NCBI RefSeq assembly: GCF_028369055.1
Contig: NZ_JAQNCZ010000003.1
Coordinates: 124,001-188,000 of the forward strand
Origin: Cognatishimia sp. SS12
Lineage (GTDB): Bacteria; Pseudomonadota; Alphaproteobacteria; Rhodobacterales; Rhodobacteraceae
Length of the DNA: 64,000 nucleotides
Reading direction: 5' to 3'
The notes under the pieces were generated by a model, which was given only the letters and a program-made list of their open reading frames with translations, ran no database searches and was not told where the DNA came from. A program made the position numbers and the translations under genes. Positions 16,522 to 27,940 of the stretch are shown here, piece after piece (position 1 is the first letter of the stretch; every line of letters begins with the position of its first letter).

Positions 16522-19500
16522 ATGCCAAAAAGAACCGACATCCAATCCATCATGATCATCGGCGCCGGCCCCATCGTTATCGGCCAAGCCTGTGAATTTG
16601 ACTACTCTGGCGCACAGGCCTGTAAGGCGCTGCGCGAAGAAGGGTATCGCGTCATTCTGGTCAACAGCAACCCGGCCACGATCATGACCGACCCGGGCCT
16701 CGCGGACGCCACCTATATTGAACCAATCACCCCAGAGGTGGTTGCAAAGATCATCGAAAAAGAACGCCCCGACGCGCTGCTGCCGACCATGGGGGGCCAG
16801 ACCGGCCTCAACACCTCGCTTGCGCTTGAGGAAATGGGCGTGCTGGAACAATTCGGCGTTGAAATGATCGGCGCGACCCGCGACGCGATTGAAATGGCCG
16901 AAGATCGCAAACTCTTCCGCGAAGCGATGGATCGTCTGGGCATCGAAAACCCGCGCGCCTCGATTGTGACCGCGCCCAAGAAAGACAATGGCGACGCGGA
17001 TCTGGACGAAGGCATCCGCCTCGCGCTGGAAGAGCTGGAAGACATCGGCCTGCCCGCCATCATTCGCCCGGCCTTTACCATGGGCGGCACCGGCGGCGGC
17101 GTGGCCTATAACCGCGAAGATTACATCCACTTCTGCCGCACCGGCATGGATGCATCGCCCGTGAACCAGATCTTGGTCGATGAAAGCCTGCTGGGCTGGA
17201 AAGAATACGAAATGGAAGTTGTGCGCGACAAAGCGGACAATGCCATTATCGTCTGCTCGATTGAAAACGTGGACCCGATGGGCGTGCACACCGGGGATTC
17301 GATCACCGTAGCACCGGCGCTGACCCTGACTGACAAAGAATATCAGATCATGCGCAACCACTCGATCGCGGTCCTGCGCGAAATCGGCGTGGAAACCGGC
17401 GGCTCCAACGTGCAATGGGCGGTGAACCCAGCCGATGGCCGCATGGTTGTGATCGAGATGAACCCGCGCGTCAGCCGTTCTTCTGCGCTGGCCTCCAAAG
17501 CGACCGGCTTCCCGATTGCCAAGATCGCGGCGAAACTGGCCGTGGGCTTCACGCTGGATGAGCTGGACAACGACATCACCAAAGTGACCCCCGCGTCCTT
17601 TGAGCCAACCATTGACTATGTCGTCACCAAAATCCCGAAATTTGCCTTTGAAAAATTCCCCGGCTCAGAACCCTATCTGACCACGGCGATGAAATCAGTC
17701 GGCGAAGCGATGGCGATTGGCCGCACGATCCATGAGTCCATGCAAAAAGCGTTGGCCTCGATGGAAAGCGGCCTGACCGGCTTTGACGAGATTGAGATCG
17801 AAGGCGCGCCAGAGAAAACCGCCATCATCAAAGCCCTCTCGCAACAGACCCCGGACCGTATCCGTGTGATTGCACAGGCCATGCGCCTTGGGCTGACCAA
17901 CGATGAAATCCATAACGTCACCATGTTTGACCCTTGGTTCCTGGATCGCATCCGCGAAATCATCGACGCCGAAGAAGACGTTCGCAAGAACGGCTTGCCG
18001 CTGGAAGAAAAAGGCCTGCGTCACCTCAAGATGATGGGCTTTACCGATGCACGTCTGGCCAAGCTGACCGGCCGCGACGAAGCCAATGTGCGCCGCGCCC
18101 GCCAGAACTTGGGTGTGAAAGCCGTCTTCAAACGCATCGACACCTGCGCCGCAGAATTTGAGGCGCAAACGCCCTACATGTATTCCACCTACGAAGCGCC
18201 CGTCTTTGACGAGGTGGAATGCGAGGCGCGCCCCTCAGACCGCAAGAAGGTCGTTATTCTTGGCGGTGGCCCGAACCGGATTGGTCAGGGGATCGAGTTT
18301 GACTATTGCTGCTGTCACGCCTGCTATGCGCTGACAGACGCTGGCTATGAAACCATCATGATCAACTGTAACCCGGAAACGGTTTCGACAGATTATGACA
18401 CCTCGGATCGCCTGTATTTTGAACCGCTGACGCTGGAACATGTGCTGGAAATCCTCCGGGTTGAGCAAGAAGCCGGCACGCTGCACGGCGTTGTGGTGCA
18501 ATTTGGCGGCCAGACACCGCTGAAACTGGCCAACGCGCTGGAAGAGGCGGGCATTCCGATCCTCGGGACCTCGCCCGACGCGATTGACCTGGCCGAAGAT
18601 CGCGAACGTTTCCAGGCGCTGGTCAACAAGCTGGGTCTGAAGCAGCCGCACAACGGCATCGCTTCGACCGACGCACAAGCCCTTGAGATTGCGCAAGATA
18701 TCGGCTTCCCGCTGGTGATCCGTCCGTCCTATGTTCTGGGCGGCCGCGCGATGGAAATCGTGCGCGATATGGCGCAGCTGGAACGTTACATCAAAGAAGC
18801 TGTGGTGGTGTCGGGCGACAGCCCGGTGCTGCTGGACAATTATCTTGATGGCGCAACCGAGCTGGATGTCGACGCGCTCTGCGATGGCAAGAACGTGCAT
18901 ATCGCGGGTATCATGCAGCACATCGAAGAAGCGGGCGTTCACTCGGGCGACTCGGCCTGTTCGCTGCCGCCCTACAGCCTGTCTGCGGATATCATTGCCG
19001 AAATCAAAAGTCAGACCAACGCACTGGCGCTGGCGCTGAACGTGGTTGGCCTGATGAACATTCAGTTCGCGGTCAAAGACGGCGAGATTTACCTGATCGA
19101 GGTGAACCCGCGCGCCTCGCGCACCGTGCCTTTCGTGGCCAAAGCGACCGACAGCGCCATCGCCTCGATCGCCGCTCGCCTGATGGCGGGTGAACCGCTC
19201 AGCAACTTCCCTGAGCGCCCGCCATATGACGAAGGGGCCGACATCAGCGCGCCGCAGCCGATTGCGGACCAGATGACCCTTGCTGACCCGATGATGCCTT
19301 GGTTCTCGGTGAAAGAGGCCGTGATGCCATTCAACCGCTTCCCCGGTGTGGACACGATCCTTGGCCCGGAAATGCGCTCAACCGGCGAAGTCATGGGCTG
19401 GGACCGCGATTTTGCCACCGCCTTCCTCAAGGCGCAGATGGGCGCAGGGATGAAGCTGCCAAACGAAGGCAAAGTTTTCCTGTCGATCAAGGATGCGGAC

Positions 19501-19854
19501 AAGACCGCAATGATGCTCGACGCCGCCAATCTTTTGATTGAACTGGGGTTCACCATCATGGCGACGTCGGGCACCGCCGGCTGGCTGAAAGAACAGGGTG
19601 TGACCTGTGAGCAGATCAACAAGGTCTATGAAGGGCGTCCAAACATTGTGGATGTGCTGAAGAACGGTGAAATCGCGCTGGTGATGAACACCACCGAAGG
19701 CGCGCAGGCGGTCGAAGACAGCCGCGACATCCGCGCCGTGACCCTGAATGACAGGATCCCTTATTTCACCACGGCCGCAGGCGCGCATTCTGCCGCGCTG
19801 GCGATCAAGGCCCAGAAAGAGGGTGTGCTGGAAGTGCGCGCGCTGCAAGGCTGA
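16522..19854 (+). CDS. carB: Carbamoyl-phosphate synthase large subunit
   Basis: A 1110-residue enzyme making carbamoyl phosphate from bicarbonate, ATP and glutamine-derived ammonia for arginine and pyrimidine synthesis. Two ATP-grasp halves are clear: the first opens [20 protein letters not shown], the second [20 protein letters not shown] near residue 580. An oligomerisation stretch lies between, and a C-terminal methylglyoxal-synthase-like allosteric domain (about 965-1110) ends the protein. The start [12 protein letters not shown] is the family start. The small subunit carA is not in the window, which is usual for alphaproteobacteria. Confidence 0.97.
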   Translation: MPKRTDIQSIMIIGAGPIVIGQACEFDYSGAQACKALREEGYRVILVNSNPATIMTDPGLADATYIEPITPEVVAKIIEKERPDALLPTMGGQTGLNTSLALEEMGVLEQFGVEMIGATRDAIEMAEDRKLFREAMDRLGIENPRASIVTAPKKDNGDADLDEGIRLALEELEDIGLPAIIRPAFTMGGTGGGVAYNREDYIHFCRTGMDASPVNQILVDESLLGWKEYEMEVVRDKADNAIIVCSIENVDPMGVHTGDSITVAPALTLTDKEYQIMRNHSIAVLREIGVETGGSNVQWAVNPADGRMVVIEMNPRVSRSSALASKATGFPIAKIAAKLAVGFTLDELDNDITKVTPASFEPTIDYVVTKIPKFAFEKFPGSEPYLTTAMKSVGEAMAIGRTIHESMQKALASMESGLTGFDEIEIEGAPEKTAIIKALSQQTPDRIRVIAQAMRLGLTNDEIHNVTMFDPWFLDRIREIIDAEEDVRKNGLPLEEKGLRHLKMMGFTDARLAKLTGRDEANVRRARQNLGVKAVFKRIDTCAAEFEAQTPYMYSTYEAPVFDEVECEARPSDRKKVVILGGGPNRIGQGIEFDYCCCHACYALTDAGYETIMINCNPETVSTDYDTSDRLYFEPLTLEHVLEILRVEQEAGTLHGVVVQFGGQTPLKLANALEEAGIPILGTSPDAIDLAEDRERFQALVNKLGLKQPHNGIASTDAQALEIAQDIGFPLVIRPSYVLGGRAMEIVRDMAQLERYIKEAVVVSGDSPVLLDNYLDGATELDVDALCDGKNVHIAGIMQHIEEAGVHSGDSACSLPPYSLSADIIAEIKSQTNALALALNVVGLMNIQFAVKDGEIYLIEVNPRASRTVPFVAKATDSAIASIAARLMAGEPLSNFPERPPYDEGADISAPQPIADQMTLADPMMPWFSVKEAVMPFNRFPGVDTILGPEMRSTGEVMGWDRDFATAFLKAQMGAGMKLPNEGKVFLSIKDADKTAMMLDAANLLIELGFTIMATSGTAGWLKEQGVTCEQINKVYEGRPNIVDVLKNGEIALVMNTTEGAQAVEDSRDIRAVTLNDRIPYFTTAAGAHSAALAIKAQKEGVLEVRALQG

Positions 19855-19877
19855 TCGTTCTCAGATCCAAGATTAGA

Positions 19878-19904
19878 AAAACGCGCCTTCGGGCGCGTTT
19901 TTTC
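19878..19904 (+). terminator. Rho-independent terminator after carB
   Basis: AAAACGCGCC and GGCGCGTTTT pair around a TTCG tetraloop, followed by more T residues. It lies 24 bp past carB. The AT-rich stem ends also give an A/T-flanked hairpin in the other direction, where the facing gene ends at 19907. Confidence 0.9.
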
Positions 19905-19906
19905 GT

Positions 19907-20539
19907 TTAGGGGGCATAGCTGAGCAGCCGCACCAAGATAGGCACCGGTGCCACTGCCACCGCTGTGGCCAAGCAAAAGCCCAACGGCGAATAGAGCCGC
20001 GACAGCCCGGCCAACAGCGACAGCCCCCCACCGCCGCCCAGCACTGCGTTGCCCGGCACGTTCAGAGCCAGCACCAGCGTCAGATACCGATTTCTCAGAA
20101 GCAACGGCAGTATGCGCCCTTTGGCATGCGTACTCAAAAATTCATGGCGCGCCGCGATATCCATATCCTCGGTGCGCTGCACAAGAACGGCGGCCCGCTT
20201 TAGACCAAGCGCCAGAAACAGGTTCTGGATCGCAGACCTTGGCAGCAGATACCCGGCAAAGAACGCGATCCACAGGGCGGCCAGCATGCAAAGATAGACG
20301 AGCAACGCGATGCGGCTGCCAAAGACCATCATCAAAGCAAAACCGATCTCCGCCCCCGGCACAAAAGGCATGGCAGAGGTCAACACAAAAAGCGCCGCAA
20401 CACTCAGCACCATGGGCGAGTAAATCTCCCCTCCCGGCCCCGGCACCGCAATCCAACTCGAAAGGATCTGCCCCAAAAAATATCCGCCGCCCAGCAAAGC
20501 GGCATAACCGGCAACGGCCCAGATCCAATGTCTTTTCAT
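19907..20539 (-). CDS. Polytopic membrane protein, possibly VTT/DedA-like
   Basis: A 210-residue hydrophobic protein with about five to six membrane segments. The stretch MPFVPGAEIGFALMMVFG followed by an Ala/Leu helix recalls the PGxE..G pattern of VTT (TVP38/DedA) proteins, and ALNVPGNAVLGGGGGLSLLAG is similar in style to the second half of that fold. The family assignment is tentative and no function can be given. It converges on carB and shares its terminator region. Confidence 0.65.
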   Translation of the reverse strand: MKRHWIWAVAGYAALLGGGYFLGQILSSWIAVPGPGGEIYSPMVLSVAALFVLTSAMPFVPGAEIGFALMMVFGSRIALLVYLCMLAALWIAFFAGYLLPRSAIQNLFLALGLKRAAVLVQRTEDMDIAARHEFLSTHAKGRILPLLLRNRYLTLVLALNVPGNAVLGGGGGLSLLAGLSRLYSPLGFCLATAVAVAPVPILVRLLSYAP

Positions 20540-20582
20540 ACCTCAAACCTAGCGCAGAAAACGCGCCGCAGGCGAGCACTCA

Positions 20583-21419
20583 TTAGGGGGTGGCGCGACG
20601 CAACGCATATGTCACCCCGGCCAGGACAAGGAGCGTTGCCACGATCAATCGCGCAGTCACCGGCTCTGCCAGCAGCACAAGCCCGCCTAGTGTCGCCAGC
20701 ACCGGCACGGTCAACTGGATCACCGCCGCGCGGCTGGCCCCAAGCGCGGGCAGCACCGCATACCACAGCGCATAACCCAGCCCCGAGGTCACGATACCCG
20801 AAAGCGCCGCCAGTGCCGCGCCATAGGCTGTCACCGTGCCCAAGGCCGCAAAGGGCAGCAGCAATAGCCCCAGCGGCACCGCACACAGGAAATTCAACGC
20901 CGTGCCGCCGGTCGCGTCCGGCTCCTGCCGGCCCGCCAGTGAATAGAGCCCCCAGCCGACCCCAGCCGCAATCATCGCCAGCAGATGCACCGGCGAATGC
21001 GCCGCGGTTTCGGTGGGCCACAGCAGCCAGAGCAGCCCAGCAAAGGCCACGCTCGCGCCCACCCAGCGGGCGCGCGGCAGTGCCTCGCCGCCCAGAACAG
21101 CCGCAATAAACATGGTGATCTGCACCGTTCCGAACAGCAAAAGCGCGCCGACGCCTGCGTCAAGCCGCACATAGGCCAGCGAAAACCCAAAGAGATAGAG
21201 CAGAAGAGCCAGGCTCCCGACCCAGCGCCGCCGCCCGCCAAACACCACAGGCTTGCCGCGCAACAAAAGCAGCGCCCCCAGTGCCAGCGCGCCGGTCACA
21301 AGGCGGATGATCGCAAACAGCACCGCATCCATCCCCACCTCTGTCAGTGCCAGACGGTTGAGAACGGAATTGGCCGCAAAAGCGAGCATGGTCAGCGAGG
21401 TGAGCAGGAAAAGGCGCAT
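20583..21419 (-). CDS. DMT superfamily (EamA) transporter
   Basis: A 278-residue inner-membrane protein with ten predicted helices in two EamA repeats, the drug/metabolite transporter layout. The first helix is LTMLAFAANSVLNRLAL. The second repeat contains GVGWGLYSLAGR, and the C-terminal helices end in ARLIVATLLVLAGVTYALRR. The substrate is unknown; amino acids or other small metabolites are typical for the family. The start MRLFLLTSL is used because upstream in-frame sequence is not membrane-like. Confidence 0.85.
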   Translation of the reverse strand: MRLFLLTSLTMLAFAANSVLNRLALTEVGMDAVLFAIIRLVTGALALGALLLLRGKPVVFGGRRRWVGSLALLLYLFGFSLAYVRLDAGVGALLLFGTVQITMFIAAVLGGEALPRARWVGASVAFAGLLWLLWPTETAAHSPVHLLAMIAAGVGWGLYSLAGRQEPDATGGTALNFLCAVPLGLLLLPFAALGTVTAYGAALAALSGIVTSGLGYALWYAVLPALGASRAAVIQLTVPVLATLGGLVLLAEPVTARLIVATLLVLAGVTYALRRATP

Positions 21420-21522
21420 GGGGTCAATCACTTGTTTGCCCGACCCTGCGCCAGAGCCTTGCGGCGCACAAGCCCAAGATGCCTGCGCAGCGCTCACAAT
21501 CACGCCAGCGGCACCTGCGCAT

Positions 21523-21551
21523 AAAAAAGGGGCCGCGCCAGGCGCGACCCC
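21523..21551 (-). terminator. Rho-independent terminator after groEL
   Basis: On the minus strand GGGGTCGCGCC and GGCGCGGCCCC form a strong stem around a single-base centre, followed by six T residues. It lies about 25 bp past the groEL stop. Confidence 0.88.
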
Positions 21552-21576
21552 AAATCTTCCAGACGGAAGGCGATGA

Positions 21577-23232
<1,656 letters not shown>

Positions 23233-23265
23233 TTAGAAATTCGTTGGGTGTTCAGGATCGCGATA

Positions 23266-23553
23266 TCAGGACAGGATGCCCATGATGTCGGATTCTTTCA
23301 TGATCAGCAGCTCTTCACCATCAACGGTGACTTCAGTGCCGGACCATTTGCCGAACAGAACTTTGTCGCCTGCGGAAACGGCTGGTGCGATCAGCTCGCC
23401 GCTGTCTTTGCGGGCGCCTTCGCCAACAGAAACAACTTCGCCTTCAGCAGGTTTTTCTTTTGCGCTATCAGGAATGATAAGGCCGCCTGCGGTTTTCTCT
23501 TCGCTTTCGGTGCGACGAACCAGCACGCGGTCATGCAGCGGTGTAAATGCCAT
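23266..23553 (-). CDS. groES: Co-chaperonin GroES (10 kDa)
   Basis: A 95-residue lid of the GroEL chamber. [19 protein letters not shown] is the canonical start. [16 protein letters not shown] is the mobile loop that docks on GroEL, and [12 protein letters not shown] with [15 protein letters not shown] closes the domain. It is the first gene of the groESL operon. Confidence 0.99.
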   Translation of the reverse strand: MAFTPLHDRVLVRRTESEEKTAGGLIIPDSAKEKPAEGEVVSVGEGARKDSGELIAPAVSAGDKVLFGKWSGTEVTVDGEELLIMKESDIMGILS

Positions 23554-23600
23554 TGTTAGGTTTCCCTATTTCAGTTTCTCCCTCACTCCGAGCGGAGCGA

Positions 23601-23627
23601 TTAGCACTCCCTTCCGGCGAGTGCTAA
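23601..23627 (-). promoter_or_regulatory. CIRCE operator (HrcA binding site)
   Basis: TTAGCACTC, nine bases, then GAGTGCTAA is a perfect match to the CIRCE inverted repeat. It is bound by the HrcA repressor, which is released on heat shock. It lies 48 bp upstream of the groES start. hrcA itself is not in the window. Confidence 0.97.
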
Positions 23628-23633
23628 CAGGCG

Positions 23634-23664
23634 AATAGGTATGGTTGCTTGGGGTCGGAGTCAA
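23634..23664 (-). promoter_or_regulatory. Probable groESL promoter
   Basis: On the minus strand TTGACT and TACCTATT are separated by 17 bases, directly upstream of CIRCE. The spacing fits a vegetative promoter. The pair also partly resembles the alphaproteobacterial RpoH consensus, so dual sigma use is possible. This is pattern matching only. Confidence 0.55.
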
Positions 23665-23702
23665 CACATGTGTCCAAAAATTTGCCGCCCTTTTACACGC
23701 CT

Positions 23703-24476
23703 TTAGGACACCAAAACTGCTGCGCGCTTGATCGATTTGATTTCCAAAAGATCAGGGTAGTGCAACTGCCCCATGGCGACGGTCCATTTGAAGGACACCA
23801 AATCCTTATCAGCCGCCATCATGCGATCTTGTCGTGCAAGGTTGGCGATATGAATTTGATACTCCTGCGCCTCTTTAATGATCTGGCGCACGGTGGCAGG
23901 CAACATCCGCCGGCCAAGGGTGGTATAGGCCAGGTCATCATCATTCGCCCGGTCAATCGTATCCAGCACAAACGTCTGGTTGATCTGGCGCACAAGGCTG
24001 TGCAGCGGGCCATGGCGGCGGAACTTCATCGGATCACGCGCTATCAGGCGCATGAAACCCTGTGGCAGCACCTCAACCAGCCCTAATTTTTCAAGCCGCG
24101 CGCCATAATCCTGAACGTCCAGCGGATTTAAGCCATAGATTTGAGAAATATCGCGCGCCGAGAAATCTTCGCGCAAAAGAATGTAGAAATGAAACAGCGA
24201 TGGATCCGCCGCCAGCGCAGCTTCGGTCTCAATCGGCAAAAAGGCGGGCGCGGTTTGCACCCGTCTGGCGCTTTGCAGCACATCTTCGGGCGGCAGTTCA
24301 AGCAGCTCGCACAGCTCAAATAGCCGTGAAACCTTGCAATCACGCTGTGAAAACATACGCTTCACCGAGACTTCGGACAGATCGAGCGCAGCGGCCACAT
24401 CCGCATAAGTCATGCCGCGTGCTTTCAGCGTGCGTTTTAATACGGCAAAGGCATCTGCCAGTAATCGGTTTTCCAT
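23703..24476 (-). CDS. XRE-family transcriptional regulator with long C-terminal domain
   Basis: A 257-residue regulator. The helix-turn-helix is at about 15-45 (ARGMTYADVAAALDLSEVSVKRMFS). The remaining 200 residues, containing DISQIYGLNPLDVQDYGARLEKLG, look like a second winged or helical module of unknown ligand. The start MENRLLADAF is preferred over an ATG three codons upstream. It is divergent from the SMP-30-like gene, and an inverted repeat lies immediately before its start, suggesting autoregulation. Confidence 0.8.
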   Translation of the reverse strand: MENRLLADAFAVLKRTLKARGMTYADVAAALDLSEVSVKRMFSQRDCKVSRLFELCELLELPPEDVLQSARRVQTAPAFLPIETEAALAADPSLFHFYILLREDFSARDISQIYGLNPLDVQDYGARLEKLGLVEVLPQGFMRLIARDPMKFRRHGPLHSLVRQINQTFVLDTIDRANDDDLAYTTLGRRMLPATVRQIIKEAQEYQIHIANLARQDRMMAADKDLVSFKWTVAMGQLHYPDLLEIKSIKRAAVLVS

Positions 24477-24488
24477 AAACACCAAAAA

Positions 24489-24505
24489 GTATCGTTATTT
24501 GATAC
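24489..24505. promoter_or_regulatory. Inverted repeat between XRE regulator and SMP-30-like gene
   Basis: GTATC, seven bases, GATAC begins 12 bp upstream of the regulator's start codon, in the 100-bp divergent intergenic region. A dyad of this size in this place is a plausible operator for the adjacent XRE regulator. There is no experimental support. Confidence 0.4.
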
Positions 24506-24576
24506 CAAGCATGCCATTCATTGAATTTTGGATCAAGATATAGCTAAGTCCAATCATCAACAAGAAAGGATACCCC

Positions 24577-25395
24577 ATGTTCCGCTACGCATTTATTCTT
24601 AGCCTTGCGGCCAGCGCCACCCAGGCCTGGGAACTGAACGGTTTTGAGCACCCTGAATCTATTGTTTTGGACAGCGCACAGAACGTACTCTTTGTTTCCA
24701 ACATCGGTGGCAATCCCACCGAGGCCGATGGCAATGGCTTTATTTCGCGCGTCGCGCCAGACGGCACGCTGATAGATTTGAAATGGGCCACCGGAATGAA
24801 CGCCCCCAAAGGAATGGCGCTGATGGGCGATCGGTTAATTGTGTCTGACCTGACGCAAATCCACGTGGTGGATGCCACCAGCGGCGCGCTTCTCAGCAGC
24901 CATGAGGTCGCGGGCGCACAGTTTCTAAATGATGTGACCGCCACTGCCACCCGCGCCTGGATTTCAGACATGTTCACCGGCGCTATTTACGAATTTGATG
25001 GCACTGCCATCACACCTTTCTTTCACGATGCAACCCTGCCCCACCCCAATGGTCTTTGGACCGATGGCACTGACTTGGTTGTCGCCAGCTGGGGCAGCGA
25101 TATGCAGGCCGATTTTTCGACCAAAGCGCCAGGCGATCTGTTGTCCATCACCCTTGCCGATAAGACCGTCAGCGTCATCGCGCCAGCAATGGGCAATCTT
25201 GACGGTATCACCAAGTCTGGCGACAGCTGGATTGTGAATGACTGGATCAGCGGCGAGGTCTTTAAGGTCACAGGCGGCACTGTGGAGACGCTGCTTACCG
25301 CGCCTGCGTCAACTGCAGATCTGACAGCAGGAAACGGCGTGCTTTATCTGCCGCATATGTTTGAAAACCGTATTTCGACGGTGGCCTTGGACTAA
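24577..25395 (+). CDS. Exported SMP-30/gluconolactonase-like beta-propeller protein
   Basis: A 272-residue protein with a signal peptide (FRYAFILSLAASATQA) and so probably periplasmic. The body is made of repeated strands typical of SMP-30/NHL propellers: GFEHPESIVLDSAQNVLFVSN, APKGMALMGDRLIVSD, LPHPNGLWTDGTDLVVASW and GNLDGITKSGDSWIVNDW. SMP-30 enzymes are metal-dependent lactonases, but the metal ligands cannot be assigned here, so it may only bind a ligand. Its 3' end overlaps the convergent DUF2161 gene by 4 bp. Confidence 0.75.
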   Translation: MFRYAFILSLAASATQAWELNGFEHPESIVLDSAQNVLFVSNIGGNPTEADGNGFISRVAPDGTLIDLKWATGMNAPKGMALMGDRLIVSDLTQIHVVDATSGALLSSHEVAGAQFLNDVTATATRAWISDMFTGAIYEFDGTAITPFFHDATLPHPNGLWTDGTDLVVASWGSDMQADFSTKAPGDLLSITLADKTVSVIAPAMGNLDGITKSGDSWIVNDWISGEVFKVTGGTVETLLTAPASTADLTAGNGVLYLPHMFENRISTVALD

Positions 25396-26042
25396 TCTTG
25401 GCCTTGTTGCCGCGCCAGCCCTACGGGGCTGGCACAATAAATCCCGCGCGCTGTATTCTCAAACCAACCATAGTGGTTGGCCCGCATAATTGCGGTCGCT
25501 GTTGGGGCGGCCACAGCTTTGGCCACGTCTGCACCTTTGCTGGGGCCATTCTTGATCAGATAGGCGAGGCAACGCTCTGCCTCTTGCTGATAGCCGGTCA
25601 CAATCGGGCCGCGGGTGCCGCCTGCATTCGGATCGCCCTGACGACGGGCAAATTCTTTCAGCAGCGCGCCGCGGCGCGGTTTTGATTTGCGTGGTCGAAA
25701 TTCCACCGGATCCGCATGCACCTGAACGCTTTGATCAGCCAGATTGACCGAGATTACCCCCAACCCCAACCGCTTGCACAGACCAACGTTGCCTTTAAAC
25801 GTGCGCCAGCCACTTTTGCCCTTCCAGCGCGGCACCGCCACATAGACCCAATCGCTCAGCTGCTGCCGCGCCACGCCCTGCTGCAACAGCGTTAGGGAAA
25901 ACCCAGTTTTCAGCTCCACCACCACAGGATCATCTGCGCCGCGCACCGCAACCACATCCGCAGCACCGATCTCTGATTTAACCTCAAACCCCTGCCCCTC
26001 GAGCCAGGTTTTCACGGGCGCGTATAAATCGGTTTCCTGCAT
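25392..26042 (-). CDS. DUF2161 family PD-(D/E)XK nuclease-like protein
   Basis: A 216-residue protein of the DUF2161 family, annotated elsewhere as a putative PD-(D/E)XK phosphodiesterase. The nuclease core is in the first 75 residues: GFEVKSEIGAADVVAV, DDPVVVELKTGFSL (E-x-K catalytic pair) and LLQQGVARQQLSDWVYVAV. The C-terminal half has a basic patch (FRPRKSKPRRG) and a winged-helix-like tail. The DNA target and pathway are unknown. Confidence 0.82.
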   Translation of the reverse strand: MQETDLYAPVKTWLEGQGFEVKSEIGAADVVAVRGADDPVVVELKTGFSLTLLQQGVARQQLSDWVYVAVPRWKGKSGWRTFKGNVGLCKRLGLGVISVNLADQSVQVHADPVEFRPRKSKPRRGALLKEFARRQGDPNAGGTRGPIVTGYQQEAERCLAYLIKNGPSKGADVAKAVAAPTATAIMRANHYGWFENTARGIYCASPVGLARQQGQD

Positions 26043-26091
26043 CTTGCCTCCTGCGGCGAACTTAGCTGCGCGCCGCGCCGCGCGCCAGCCT

Positions 26092-26115
26092 GCTTCATCT
26101 TTTTACAAATACTCT
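26092..26115 (-). repeat. Dispersed 24-bp repeat, copy A
   Basis: Read on the minus strand, this element begins AGAGTATTT and ends AAAAAGATGAAGC. It agrees with copy B after purD at 22 of 24 positions, the difference being a GT/TG swap in the middle. It lies upstream of the DUF2161 gene. Short elements of this type are scattered between genes in Rhodobacteraceae, from memory. Confidence 0.6.
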
Positions 26116-26217
26116 AAATCACCATCCCATCCGCACGCCTGCGCCTTATTGGCAGGGTGACAAGCCCACAAAGCGCTTATATACCGCGCGCAAAAGCACA
26201 CTCACGAGGACATCCAG

Positions 26218-27138
26218 ATGACCATCCAAGTTTTTGGCCATAAATCCCCCGACACTGATTCCACCGGCTCCCCAATTCTTTGGGCCTGGTACCTGAACGA
26301 GATCAAAGGCCAGACTGCTGAGGCCGTTCTGCTGGGCGAGCCGAACACCGAAGCCGCCTTTATGTTGCAACATTGGGACCTGCCAAAGCCCGCGATCATC
26401 GACGATGTTGCCGATGACGCGCCGGTTGTGATTGTTGACACCAACAACCCGGCAGAGCTGCCTGCCAATATCAACAATGCCGACATTCAGGCCATCATCG
26501 ATCACCACAAACTGGTCGGCGGTCTGGAAACCAAAGGCCCAATTGATATCACCGTGCGCCCGCTGGCCTGCACCGCAACCATCATGATCGACCTGATGGG
26601 CGATGACGCTGCCAAAATGCCAGATTGGGCCAAAGGCGCGGCGCTGACCTGCATCCTGTCTGACACGCTGGAGTTCCGTTCGCCGACCACCACCGAGCAC
26701 GATAAAGCGGTTGCTGAAAAGCTGGCGGCAGATCTGGGGCTCAACATTGTCGACTACGCAGCAGAGATGTTTGCGGCGAAATCAGATGTCTCGTCCTTCT
26801 CGGATGCTGAACTGCTGCGCATGGACTCAAAAGAATACGAAGTCGACGGCACCAAATTCCGCGTGTCCGTTCTGGAAACCACCGCCCCCGCCGTTGTGCT
26901 GGATCGCAAAGCCTCGATCATGGACAGCATGAGCAACGTCGCCGCCGAAGATGGCGTGGATCAGGTTCTGCTGTTTGTCGTGGATATCCTGAACGAAGAG
27001 GCCACACTGCTGGTGCCAAACGATCTGGTGAAATCCGTTGCGGAAAAATCCTTTGGGGCCTCTGTTGCGGGCGACGCTGTGGTGCTGCCCGGCATCATGA
27101 GCCGCAAGAAACAGATCATTCCGAACTTGAAGGTCTGA
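26218..27138 (+). CDS. ppaC: Manganese-dependent inorganic pyrophosphatase (family II)
   Basis: A 306-residue DHH-family enzyme hydrolysing pyrophosphate to phosphate, pulling biosynthetic reactions forward. Metal ligands are seen in FGHKSPDTDS (His 7, Asp 11, Asp 13), VDTNNP and IIDHHKLVGG (the DHH motif). The C-terminal DHHA2 domain ends PGIMSRKKQIIPNL with the substrate-binding RKKQ. There is no regulatory CBS insertion. A GAGGA site precedes the ATG, and a strong terminator follows. Confidence 0.97.
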   Translation: MTIQVFGHKSPDTDSTGSPILWAWYLNEIKGQTAEAVLLGEPNTEAAFMLQHWDLPKPAIIDDVADDAPVVIVDTNNPAELPANINNADIQAIIDHHKLVGGLETKGPIDITVRPLACTATIMIDLMGDDAAKMPDWAKGAALTCILSDTLEFRSPTTTEHDKAVAEKLAADLGLNIVDYAAEMFAAKSDVSSFSDAELLRMDSKEYEVDGTKFRVSVLETTAPAVVLDRKASIMDSMSNVAAEDGVDQVLLFVVDILNEEATLLVPNDLVKSVAEKSFGASVAGDAVVLPGIMSRKKQIIPNLKV

Positions 27139-27162
27139 TCGCGGGTCACACAGCCAATATGC

Positions 27163-27190
27163 AAAGAGGCGCTCTAGAGCGCCTCTTTTT
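27163..27190 (+). terminator. Rho-independent terminator after ppaC, overlapping the facing gene's stop
   Basis: A near-perfect palindrome AAAGAGGCGCTC...GAGCGCCTCTTT is followed by further T residues. The TAG stop of the convergent RHH gene sits in its loop, so the hairpin also covers that gene's last codons. Confidence 0.9.
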
Positions 27191-27569
27191 CTTTGTCGTC
27201 CTGCCAAGCATTGCGCTGTGCCTCATGCGCCTGGTGCTCGGCTTGCAAAATGTCGCTGGCGGGCAGATCCTGGATCGCGATACGGCGATCCCGCGGCACA
27301 AGATCGTCAAGCTGCAGCGCAAGATACCGCAGACAGCAAACCCGCAGGAAACTGGCGAAATTGCCGATGTCATGCCCTGCATCCACCGACTCGCGATAGA
27401 GCCGCTGAAACAGTTGCGGCAGGCTCAGCCCGTCGCGATCGGCAATATCTTCCAGCGTTGACCAGAACCGCGCCTCAAGGCGAACGGACGTGACCATGCC
27501 CTCAATCCGGAAAGATCGCGTGTGGCTTTCCCACAATGCGGGGTTCGCATCGATAAACAATTGGCACAT
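27174..27569 (-). CDS. Ribbon-helix-helix domain protein
   Basis: A 131-residue protein with a central ribbon-helix-helix fold of the RHH_4 type: FRIEGMVTSVRLEARFWSTLEDIADRDGLSLPQL reads as the DNA-contacting strand followed by two helices. Such proteins often act as small regulators, but the target is unknown. The ATG giving MCQLFIDANP is used because a GGAGGA site precedes it; an upstream TTG overlaps that site. It lies 15 bp downstream of the muconolactone-isomerase-like gene. Confidence 0.75.
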   Translation of the reverse strand: MCQLFIDANPALWESHTRSFRIEGMVTSVRLEARFWSTLEDIADRDGLSLPQLFQRLYRESVDAGHDIGNFASFLRVCCLRYLALQLDDLVPRDRRIAIQDLPASDILQAEHQAHEAQRNAWQDDKEKEAL

Positions 27570-27584
27570 GGTCTCCTCCAAAGC

Positions 27585-27899
27585 TTAGGCCGCCAGACGC
27601 TCCTTTACATCAGCCGCAAAGGATTCGTAGCTGCGCAGGGCGGTCACATGAACCTGCACATGCTGCCCCATTTTCTTCATGATTGGCAAATCAAGAAGAA
27701 TTTGATCCAGCATATCCATGCTTTCCACACAGACGATGGCAATCACGCGGCGCGAGCCGACGGCTTTCCAAAGATCGACGACAACGCCGGCCTCCTTGGC
27801 CCCCAGCGCGGCACCGGCCTCCTCTGCCCAGATCGTCAGCAGATCGCTCTGGCACATCGTGTGGTCGTATTCGACGTTAAAATCCAAATGAAACAGCAT
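27585..27899 (-). CDS. Muconolactone delta-isomerase-like protein
   Basis: A 104-residue protein resembling the small dimeric ferredoxin-like fold of muconolactone isomerase: MLFHLDFNVEYD at the start, a central GVVVDLWKAVGSRRVIAIVCVESMDMLDQIL, and an LPIMKKMGQHVQVHVTAL end. No catechol-pathway genes are adjacent, so a catabolic role is not supported by context and the family name may mark only the fold. A GGAGGA site precedes the ATG. Confidence 0.65.
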   Translation of the reverse strand: MLFHLDFNVEYDHTMCQSDLLTIWAEEAGAALGAKEAGVVVDLWKAVGSRRVIAIVCVESMDMLDQILLDLPIMKKMGQHVQVHVTALRSYESFAADVKERLAA

Positions 27900-27940
27900 G
27901 TTTGTCCTCCCTAATGCTGATGCCTGCAAACGCAGGCGGG

